Positions 1-4,970 of a stretch of 5,126 nucleotides of DNA are shown one piece after another. The stretch is taken from assembly GCA_910585655.1 (NCBI GenBank), contig CAJUFW010000204.1:301-5426 (forward strand), read 5' to 3'. How positions within the stretch are numbered: position 1 is the stretch's first letter; each line of letters opens with the position of its first letter. A program made the position numbers and the translations under genes. Under the pieces are notes generated by a model. The model did no database searches, was not told where the DNA came from, and was given only the letters and a program-made list of their open reading frames with translations. Origin of the DNA: an uncultured Lachnospiraceae bacterium. GTDB taxonomy: Bacteria; Bacillota_A; Clostridia; Lachnospirales; Lachnospiraceae.

Positions 1-124
1 TTTGACATGGCTTGCCTCTGGCGGCAAGTCCGTCCATGATATAGGAAAATAGTGTCACCTTCTCTGGATTTCCCCATACGATTTTCATAATTTCAAGCTC
101 TGCGTCAGATATTTGCTGTATCAT
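1..124 (-). CDS. BlaI/MecI/CopY-family transcriptional repressor, N-terminal part (runs off the left edge)
   Basis: Reading leftwards from an ATG at 124-122 gives 41 codons open to the window edge. The protein begins MIQQISDAELEIMKIVW and continues through GNPEKVTLFSYIMDGLAARGKPCQ. The ISDAELEIMKIVW stretch (residues 5-17) is the conserved first helix of the winged-helix DNA-binding domain of the BlaI/MecI/CopY family, and residues 18-41 lead into the recognition-helix region. Family members are small dimeric repressors, often inactivated by proteolysis after a membrane sensor signals. Here the dimerisation half and any partner sensor lie outside the window. The start is supported by an AGGAGGG ribosome site (138-132 read on the minus strand) seven bases upstream. 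The gene is divergent from the propanediol dehydratase operon. Whether it controls that operon is unknown; neighbouring position alone is weak evidence. Family assignment is good, but target and signal cannot be told. Confidence 0.8.
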   Translation of the reverse strand, partial: MIQQISDAELEIMKIVWGNPEKVTLFSYIMDGLAARGKPCQ

Positions 125-138
125 AGTGTAACCCTCCT

Positions 139-188
139 AACGTATGACAGAATGTTGACGATCAAAGAATAACACTTTGTCATACGTT
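139..188. promoter_or_regulatory. Candidate operator: 11-bp inverted repeat bracketing the repressor promoter
   Basis: AACGTATGACA (139-149) and TGTCATACGTT (178-188) are perfect inverted copies separated by 28 bases. One arm lies in the promoter spacer and the other just downstream of the expected transcription start, next to the ribosome site. Placement around its own promoter is what autoregulated BlaI-family genes show. The half-site is not the classical TACAnnTGTA core, so assigning it to this repressor is an inference. The long centre argues against a terminator, and no U-tract follows on either strand. Confidence 0.5.
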
Positions 189-194
189 TGTCAA
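166..194 (-). promoter_or_regulatory. Sigma-A promoter of the BlaI-type repressor gene
   Basis: On the minus strand there is a perfect TTGACA (194-189), a 17-base spacer and TATTCT (171-166, four of six matches to TATAAT). Transcription would begin about 35 bases before the repressor start codon. Position, spacing and direction fit the divergent repressor gene. An inverted repeat brackets this promoter, consistent with autorepression. Confidence 0.6.
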
Positions 195-265
195 GTTTAT
201 CTCTATCAAAAAAATAAAAGAAGAAAAATCAATAAACCGCAGTCAAGAATTTCAAAAACCACATG
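195..265. other. A-rich divergent spacer with no recognised gene
   Basis: This stretch between the two divergent promoters carries runs of A (for example around 208-230) and no credible ORF or RNA gene. It may be bent DNA or an UP-like region, but nothing specific is visible. Confidence 0.4.
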
Positions 266-289
266 AAACCTCGAAAATTTATGAGGTTT
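266..289. promoter_or_regulatory. Inverted repeat just upstream of the operon -35 box (candidate regulator site)
   Basis: AAACCTC (266-272) and GAGGTTT (283-289) form a perfect 7-bp inverted repeat with a 10-base centre, ending three bases before the -35 hexamer at 293. Its centre is roughly 50 bases upstream of the expected start of transcription, a position common for activator sites. A short T-run follows, so it superficially resembles a terminator. However, no rightward gene lies upstream to be terminated, so a protein-binding site for a propanediol- or sugar-responsive regulator is the better guess. Confidence 0.35.
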
Positions 290-292
290 TTA

Positions 293-321
293 TTGACATT
301 TCTTTTCTGCCCAGTTATAAT
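293..321 (+). promoter_or_regulatory. Consensus sigma-A promoter of the propanediol dehydratase operon
   Basis: TTGACA (293-298), a 17-base spacer and TATAAT (316-321) match the housekeeping consensus at all twelve positions. Transcription is expected near 328, leaving a leader of only about 20 bases before the start codon, which holds little beyond the ribosome site. A promoter this strong for a catabolic operon suggests control by repression or catabolite control rather than a need for activation, but no cre-type site was recognised. Confidence 0.75.
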
Positions 322-330
322 CATGTCAGA

Positions 331-336
331 AGGAGG
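331..336 (+). promoter_or_regulatory. Ribosome binding site of the dehydratase gene
   Basis: AGGAGG lies 11 bases before the ATG at 348. The match to the anti-Shine-Dalgarno sequence is full, though the spacing is slightly long. It fixes the start of the dehydratase. Confidence 0.7.
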
Positions 337-347
337 GATTTTGCTTT

Positions 348-2876
348 ATGAAGAATTCATATCCTGTAGAATCCATTAAAAAATCAGAGCGTATTACCAG
401 ATTGGTGTCACATCTCTATGCAAAGCTGCCGGAGATCGAGTCGGCGCGTGCGCTGCTGCTAACAGAGTCTTATCAGCAGACAGAGGGGGAACCAATCGTA
501 ATAAGACGGGCAAAAGCATTTGCTCATATTTTAGATCATATTCCAATTATTATTCGGGACGAAGAGCTGATCGTCGGCAGCTCGACCTTGGCGCCGAGAG
601 GCTGTCAGACGTATCCGGAGTTTTCCTATGAGTGGCTGGAGGCAGAGTTTGATACGGTAGAGCATCGGGCAGCAGATCCGTTTTACATATCGGAACAGAC
701 AAAGGAGGATCTGCGGAGGGTTCATCCATATTGGAAGGGAAAAACGACGAGTGAACGTGCCACCGCATATATGGCGCCGGAAACGCTGACGGCGATGGCG
801 CACAACATGTTTACGCCGGGCAACTATTTTTACAATGGCGTCGGTCATGTGACGGTGCAGTATGAAAAGGTTCTGGCAATCGGTTATCAGGGGATTATCG
901 CTGAGGCGCAGGCGGAGTTAGACACCTGCCAGCCGGGAGATGCGGACTATGCCAGAAAATCGCGCTTCCTGCAGGCGGTGATTCTAAGCTGTGAAGCAGT
1001 GATCCGTTATGCGCATCGCTATATGGTACTGGCGAAGCAGATGGCGGATCAGGAGACGAACTCGCAGCGGAAGGAGGAGCTTTTGGCAATCGCCAGGAAT
1101 TGCGGGCGGGTGCCGGAGCATGGCGCCGAGAGCTTTTATGAGGCATGCCAGAGCTTTTGGTTTGTGCAGCAGCTATTGCAGCTCGAATCCAGCGGACACT
1201 CGATTTCGCCAGGTCGTTTTGACCAATATATGTATCCTTATTATAAAAAAGATTTGGAGGCTGGACGGATCACGATAGAATCCGCTCAGGAGCTGATTGA
1301 TTGTATTTGGGTGAAATTAAACGATTTGAATAAATGCCGGGATGCCGCCAGTGCGGAGGGATTTGCCGGCTACAGCCTGTTCCAGAACCTGATCGTCGGC
1401 GGACAGAATAAAGAGGGGCTGGATGTAACGAATGATTTGTCCTTTTTGTGTATCGAAGCCTCCCATCATGTCTTTTTGCCGCAGCCGTCCCTTTCGATTC
1501 GTGTGTGGAATGGTTCGCCGCATGAGCTGTTAATAAAAGCAGCCGGATTGACGCGTACCGGGATTGGGCTTCCTGCCTATTATAATGATGAAGTGATCAT
1601 TCCGTCGCTGATGAGCCGTGGGCTGACCTTAGAGGACGCCAGAGAATATAACATCATCGGCTGTGTAGAGCCGCAGAAAGCAGGAAAAACGGAGGGCTGG
1701 CACGACGCGGCATTTTTCAATATGTGCCGTCCGTTGGAGCTGGTATTTTCTAGCGGTTATGACCGGGGCGAATTGGTCGGTATTCAGACGAAGCCAGTGG
1801 AAGAACTGCGTACTTTTGAAGAATTTTACGATGCTTATAAAGAACAGATGAATTATAGTATTTCTTTATTGGTCAATGCAGATAATGCGATTGATGTAGC
1901 ACATGCAGAGCTTTGCCCGCTGCCGTTTGAGTCCTGTATGGTAGATGATTGTATCAAACGCGGGCGTTCCTTACAGGAGGGCGGCGCCGTTTATAACTTT
2001 ACCGGACCGCAGGGCTTTGGTATCGCGAATATGGCGGATTCTCTGTATGCGATTAAGCAGCTTGTCTACGAGAGCAGGCAGGTGACGATTGGGGAGTATA
2101 AAAAGGCGCTTCAGATGAATTATGGGCGTGGATTAGACGAAGCTTCTATCGAAGATATGGTGTTAAGTGTGGTCGGGGAGTTAAAGAAAAAAGGTATTAC
2201 TCCAGACGCAGCGCAGATTGCCCGTATTACGGCAGAAGTTGCGGCGAGAAGACCAAGCGAAGAGGAGCAGCGAAGCTTTGATCGACTATATGACTTGATT
2301 GCTGAGGTTCCAAAGTTTGGAAACGATATTCCGGAGGTAGATGCCTTTGCCAGAGATGTGGCGTATACGTATACTCGTCCATTGCAAAACTACCATAATC
2401 CAAGAGGCGGAATGTTCCAGGCGGGACTCTATCCGGTATCGGCAAATGTACCGTTAGGCGCGCAGACAGGCGCGACTCCGGACGGACGGCTGGCGCATAC
2501 CCCGGTAGCAGACGGAGTTTCCCCATCTGCCGGAAAGGACGTTCACGGACCGACTGCCGCAGCCAATTCCGTATCCAGACTGGATCATGGAATTGCCTCG
2601 AATGGTACGCTTTTTAACCAGAAGTTCCATCCGTCTGCCCTGAGCGGGGTCAGTGGTCTGGAAAATTTTGTGGCGTTGATTCGGACGTATTTTGACCAGA
2701 AGGGAAGTCATATGCAGTTTAATGTAGTTGACCGGGAGACCTTACTGGATGCCCAGAAGCATCCGGAAAACTATGCCCATCTGGTTGTCCGGGTAGCAGG
2801 CTACAGCGCGCTCTTTACTACTTTGTCAAAATCCCTGCAGGATGATATTATAAGGCGAACGGAGCAAGGCTTTTAA
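348..2876 (+). CDS. Glycyl-radical (B12-independent) 1,2-propanediol dehydratase
   Basis: This 842-residue glycyl radical enzyme is inferred to dehydrate 1,2-propanediol to propionaldehyde, probably inside a GRM-type microcompartment. The PFL-like barrel fills most of the chain. The active-site loop GCVEP carries the thiyl Cys439 and Glu441, and the C-terminal RVAGYSA motif carries the radical Gly818, 24 residues from the end. His167 (in VGHVTV), His284 and Ser285 (in SGHSIS) and Asp453 (in GWHD) match the diol-binding set known from Clostridium butyricum glycerol dehydratase. As I recall the Roseburia inulinivorans propanediol dehydratase numbering (H166, H283, C438, E440, D452, G817), every residue is offset by exactly one. 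Compared with 787-residue glycerol dehydratase, there is a 49-residue insertion between the cysteine and glycine loops, around residues 593-645. The following activase and PduU/PduV genes support a microcompartment role. Glycerol as an alternative substrate is not excluded. Choline lyase is unlikely: positions 13 and 17 after the cysteine are His and Phe, where CutC is recalled to have Thr and Tyr. Confidence 0.92.
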   Translation: MKNSYPVESIKKSERITRLVSHLYAKLPEIESARALLLTESYQQTEGEPIVIRRAKAFAHILDHIPIIIRDEELIVGSSTLAPRGCQTYPEFSYEWLEAEFDTVEHRAADPFYISEQTKEDLRRVHPYWKGKTTSERATAYMAPETLTAMAHNMFTPGNYFYNGVGHVTVQYEKVLAIGYQGIIAEAQAELDTCQPGDADYARKSRFLQAVILSCEAVIRYAHRYMVLAKQMADQETNSQRKEELLAIARNCGRVPEHGAESFYEACQSFWFVQQLLQLESSGHSISPGRFDQYMYPYYKKDLEAGRITIESAQELIDCIWVKLNDLNKCRDAASAEGFAGYSLFQNLIVGGQNKEGLDVTNDLSFLCIEASHHVFLPQPSLSIRVWNGSPHELLIKAAGLTRTGIGLPAYYNDEVIIPSLMSRGLTLEDAREYNIIGCVEPQKAGKTEGWHDAAFFNMCRPLELVFSSGYDRGELVGIQTKPVEELRTFEEFYDAYKEQMNYSISLLVNADNAIDVAHAELCPLPFESCMVDDCIKRGRSLQEGGAVYNFTGPQGFGIANMADSLYAIKQLVYESRQVTIGEYKKALQMNYGRGLDEASIEDMVLSVVGELKKKGITPDAAQIARITAEVAARRPSEEEQRSFDRLYDLIAEVPKFGNDIPEVDAFARDVAYTYTRPLQNYHNPRGGMFQAGLYPVSANVPLGAQTGATPDGRLAHTPVADGVSPSAGKDVHGPTAAANSVSRLDHGIASNGTLFNQKFHPSALSGVSGLENFVALIRTYFDQKGSHMQFNVVDRETLLDAQKHPENYAHLVVRVAGYSALFTTLSKSLQDDIIRRTEQGF

Positions 2877-2912
2877 AAAAGCCTCGGCTTTTAAAAGAGG
2901 TCTCGGTTTTTT
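2867..2912 (+). promoter_or_regulatory. Overlapping hairpins after the dehydratase stop (possible leaky terminator or processing site)
   Basis: Several mutually exclusive stems can form. The first is AGGCTTT (2867-2873) with AAAGCCT (2878-2884), spanning the stop codon. The second is AAAAGC (2877-2882) with GCTTTT (2887-2892) around a CTCG tetraloop. The third is CCTC (2882-2885) with GAGG (2897-2900), followed six bases later by a run of six T (2907-2912). None is a textbook terminator with a long GC stem directly before the T-run. The placement between an abundant enzyme and its catalytic activase fits partial termination or mRNA 3'-end protection, but that role is inference. Confidence 0.45.
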
Positions 2913-2957
2913 AGAAGCGGAAAGCGTTGAATCATCTGGAGTTAAGAAATTTGGGGC

Positions 2958-2993
2958 AAAAGGTGCCGAACAATGTGAAAAGGTGCGGAATAA
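2958..2993 (+). repeat. Imperfect 16-base direct repeat with Shine-Dalgarno-like cores before the activase
   Basis: AAAAGGTGCCGAACAA (2958-2973) and AAAAGGTGCGGAATAA (2978-2993) match at 14 of 16 positions with a period of 20 bases. Each contains AGGTG. The second copy serves the activase ATG at 2998. The first sits seven bases before an ATG at 2973-2975 that is followed directly by TGA, a start-stop pair. This may be chance or a translation-tuning element. Confidence 0.35.
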
Positions 2994-2997
2994 AACG

Positions 2998-3870
2998 ATG
3001 AAAGAATATAAGAATGTAAAGGGTCGTATTTTTGATATACAGAGGTATTCCATCCACGACGGGCAGGGCATCCGCACGATTGTCTTTTTAAAGGGCTGTG
3101 TGCTGCGGTGCCGTTGGTGCTGTAATCCGGAGTCCCAGGAATATGCCGTTCAGACGATGCTGGTGCCGGACGGCAGCGGCATTCTGGAAGCAGACGGGCG
3201 GCTGCGCCGAAAGCCGAAGGTCATCGGTGAGGATGTGACGGTAGCAGAGGTGATGGAACTAGTGGAACGGGATCGCCCTTACTACCGGCGTTCCGGCGGA
3301 GGGCTGACGCTCTCCGGCGGGGAAAGCCTCTGCCAGCCGGAGTTTGCCACCGCTTTGCTGCGGGCGGCGAAAGAGTGTGGAATCAATACGGCTATGGAGA
3401 GTATGGGTTGTGCAAAATATGAGGTGATCGAGCAGCTTTTACCATGGCTGGATCATTATTTACTGGATATCAAGCATATAAATCCGGAAAAGCACAAGGA
3501 ATTTACCGGGCGTTCCAATGAGCTGATGCTGGAAAATGCGAGGAAAATTGCCGCATATAGCAAAGCTGCCAAAGACTATCAAACGGACAGGGAGCCGCAC
3601 CGGATGGAGCTTTCGATCCGTGTTCCGGTGATTCCTACCTTTAACGATACTCCGGAGGAAATTCGCGACATCGCCCGTTTTGCCGGAAGCCTGCCGGGAG
3701 TGGAGCAGATTTATCTGCTACCGTATCATCGCTTAGGTCAGGATAAGTACGAGGGACTGGGACGGGAATACCTGATGCCCGATATCCTGCCGCCAACAAC
3801 GGAAAAGATGGAGCAGTTAAAGCGTGTCGTGGAGGAAAGCTGCAGCCTGCGATGTCAAATCGGAGGATGA
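2998..3870 (+). CDS. Glycyl-radical enzyme activase (radical SAM) for the propanediol dehydratase
   Basis: The 290-residue protein uses S-adenosylmethionine and a [4Fe-4S] cluster to abstract a hydrogen from Gly818 of the upstream dehydratase. The radical-SAM CxxxCxxC motif is Cys34, Cys38 and Cys41, in GCVLRCRWCCNPESQ. The SAM-contacting GGE motif is SGGE at 106-109, and the C-terminal KRVVEES...CQIGG stretch is typical of GRE activases. Between NPESQ and the helix beginning near residue 80, about 32 residues contain no cysteine. The ferredoxin-like insert with two extra clusters, found in most activases of this type such as that of glycerol dehydratase, is therefore absent. The ATG at 2998 is preferred, with AGGTG 12 bases upstream. 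A GTG at 2983 would add five residues but has a poorer ribosome site. The gene lies 121 bases after the dehydratase in the same operon. Partner assignment is by adjacency. Confidence 0.9.
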   Translation: MKEYKNVKGRIFDIQRYSIHDGQGIRTIVFLKGCVLRCRWCCNPESQEYAVQTMLVPDGSGILEADGRLRRKPKVIGEDVTVAEVMELVERDRPYYRRSGGGLTLSGGESLCQPEFATALLRAAKECGINTAMESMGCAKYEVIEQLLPWLDHYLLDIKHINPEKHKEFTGRSNELMLENARKIAAYSKAAKDYQTDREPHRMELSIRVPVIPTFNDTPEEIRDIARFAGSLPGVEQIYLLPYHRLGQDKYEGLGREYLMPDILPPTTEKMEQLKRVVEESCSLRCQIGG

Positions 3871-3953
3871 CGACAGCAGGGAATAAATATAGCGGGGTAG
3901 GGATTGTCTGAATTGCTATAAATAGGTAACTTGGAAAGGGGGCTGGCAGAGAT
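3871..3953 (+). other. Activase-to-pduU intergenic spacer
   Basis: The 83 bases contain no clear terminator. A TATAAA at 3917-3922 has no acceptable -35 partner 16-18 bases upstream, so an internal promoter is not supported. The only clear signal is the GGAAAGGGGG ribosome site (3933-3942) for the next gene, about 11 bases before its ATG. Read-through from the upstream genes is expected. Confidence 0.4.
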
Positions 3954-4370
3954 ATGTTTCAGGCAGAGACAGGAACAATAGGATATACGGGAAATACCGG
4001 AAATGCTGGTATGGCAGAAGGTGCAAAACAGCGTATCGTTCAGGAGCTGGTGCCAGGCAAGCAGATTACGTTAGCCCATATCATTGCCAATCCGGATCGG
4101 ATTTTATATGAAAAGCTTGGCTTAGATCCCAGTGTGGAGTATGCCCGTTCCGCCATCGGCGTAATGACGGTCAGCCCGGCGGAGACGGCGATTATTATGG
4201 CGGATATTGCTGTCAAGGCGTCCGGCGCAGAGCTGGGTTTTGTGGATCGGTTCAGCGGATCGCTCATTATTACCGGAACGGTATCGGAGGTCGAGGCGGC
4301 TACTACCGGGATTTTGGAGTATGTATCTACGGAACTTGGGTATACGATTTGTAAGGTGACACGGACGTAA
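3954..4370 (+). CDS. pduU: PduU/EutS-type microcompartment shell protein (circularly permuted BMC domain)
   Basis: The 138-residue protein is a hexamer-forming facet component of a catabolic microcompartment. From residue 24 it follows the PduU/EutS pattern: RIVQELVPGKQITLAHIIANP (N-terminal barrel strand and first permuted element), then SAIGVMTVSPAETAII, then GFVDRFSGSLIITG, ending in CKVTRT, close to the Salmonella PduU ending. The residue before AIG is Ser, not the glycine (Gly39) that bends Escherichia coli EutS hexamers, so a flat PduU-like hexamer is more likely. About four residues (SVEY region) are added before that point. An unusual 19-residue Gly/Thr/Asn tail, including GYTGNTGNAG, precedes the family core. 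The start at 3954 has a purine-rich ribosome site; the internal ATG at 4011 would give a family-length 119 residues but has no good site. PduU is reported or modelled as an interaction partner of PduV, encoded next. EutS is the alternative name if the locus were for ethanolamine, which the dehydratase argues against. Confidence 0.9.
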   Translation: MFQAETGTIGYTGNTGNAGMAEGAKQRIVQELVPGKQITLAHIIANPDRILYEKLGLDPSVEYARSAIGVMTVSPAETAIIMADIAVKASGAELGFVDRFSGSLIITGTVSEVEAATTGILEYVSTELGYTICKVTRT

Positions 4371-4383
4371 AAGCAGGAGAACA

Positions 4384-4842
4384 ATGAAAAAAATTATTTT
4401 AATGGGACGGAGCGAGGCTGGGAAAACGACGCTGACTCAGGCGATGCAAAGCCGGGAGATTCGTTATCATAAAACGCAATATATCAACAATTTTGACGTA
4501 ATTATCGACACGCCGGGAGAATACGCACAGACCGCGCATCTGGGAAGGGCGCTGGCTTTGTATTCTTACGAGGCGGATGTAGTGGGGCTGCTGCTTGCCG
4601 CAACAGAGCCGTATTCCCTTTATCCGCCCTGTATTACCAGTATGGTGAATCGGGAAGTGATTGGGATTGTGACAAAGATTCACGATCCCAAAGGAAATGT
4701 AGAACGGGCAGAGCGCTGGCTGCGTCTGACTGGCTGCAAAAAGATTTTTTATGTAGACTCCAAAACCGGGGAAGGCGTACCGGAGCTTTTGCTGCATCTG
4801 GCAGAGGAAGGGGACGTGATGCCATGGGAGGAGAAAGTGTAA
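4384..4842 (+). CDS. pduV: PduV/EutP-type small P-loop GTPase associated with microcompartments
   Basis: The 152-residue protein has the length of PduV/EutP. The P-loop GRSEAGKTT is at residues 8-16, and DTPGE at 42-46 is the G3 (Walker B) motif. A G4-like TKIHD lies at 97-101, and SKTGEGV at 126-132 fits the SAK-type G5 loop. The G4 does not match the TKAD/NKxD form: His stands where the specificity-giving Asp is expected, with an Asp one residue later. Nucleotide preference is therefore uncertain. There is no membrane segment or signal peptide, so it is cytosolic or shell-associated. Family members are linked to microcompartment positioning or assembly, but their exact job is poorly known. 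It starts 14 bases after pduU, with AGGAG four bases before the ATG, so the two genes are probably co-translated. Its last codons and stop form the left arm of the operon terminator. Confidence 0.88.
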   Translation: MKKIILMGRSEAGKTTLTQAMQSREIRYHKTQYINNFDVIIDTPGEYAQTAHLGRALALYSYEADVVGLLLAATEPYSLYPPCITSMVNREVIGIVTKIHDPKGNVERAERWLRLTGCKKIFYVDSKTGEGVPELLLHLAEEGDVMPWEEKV

Positions 4843-4867
4843 GGGCTTTCTCTTCCCATGGTTTTTT
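4822..4867 (+). terminator. Rho-independent terminator overlapping the end of pduV
   Basis: CCATGGGAGGAGAAAG (4822-4837) pairs with CTTTCTCTTCCCATGG (4846-4861) over 16 bp with a single G-U wobble. The loop is eight bases (4838-4845), and six T follow at once (4862-4867). The left arm encodes the last residues of pduV, and the stop codon (4840-4842) lies in the loop. This ends the four-gene transcript. Confidence 0.9.
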
Positions 4868-4887
4868 ATATGTATTCATTTTTATTA

Positions 4888-4916
4888 TGGAAAAGAAGGA
4901 AACAGTTGTGTATAAT
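4888..4916 (+). promoter_or_regulatory. Possible promoter downstream of the operon
   Basis: A perfect TATAAT (4911-4916) is preceded at 17 bases by TGGAAA (4888-4893), four of six matches to TTGACA. It lies just after the terminator and faces right, so it could drive a gene beyond the window edge or the small ORF at 4971. The AT-rich background lowers confidence. Confidence 0.45.
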
Positions 4917-4970
4917 GAAAGAAACAAGAACAACGAAGTAAAGTTGGATGACGAGAGAAAAGGAAGAAGT

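Noticed and set aside
266..292. Rho-independent terminator upstream of the operon promoter
   Set aside because: The stem is short and AT-rich with a 10-base loop, and no rightward gene precedes it. A regulatory palindrome fits better.
1009..1278. 89-codon ORF in another frame inside the dehydratase
   Set aside because: It lies wholly within the confidently assigned dehydratase, has no ribosome site of note and encodes an Arg/Trp-rich sequence typical of a shadow frame.
348..2876. Choline trimethylamine-lyase (CutC) identity
   Set aside because: Residues 13 and 17 after the catalytic cysteine are His and Phe rather than the Thr and Tyr recalled for CutC, and the diol-binding His/His/Asp set is present. 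No long N-terminal CutC-type extension is seen.
2983..2997. GTG start at 2983 for the activase
   Set aside because: Its nearest AGGTG core is 17 bases upstream, while the ATG at 2998 has one at 12 bases and gives a family-like N-terminus.
3904..3922. Internal promoter before pduU
   Set aside because: TATAAA is present, but no -35-like hexamer occurs at an acceptable distance.
4040..4797. Minus-strand open frames opposite pduU and pduV
   Set aside because: They are antisense shadows of well-recognised genes and show no family features or initiation signals.
4887..4970. Upstream ATG (4887) as start of the edge ORF
   Set aside because: There is no ribosome site before it, T-rich terminator sequence lies close upstream, and the candidate promoter -10 box lies inside the added segment.
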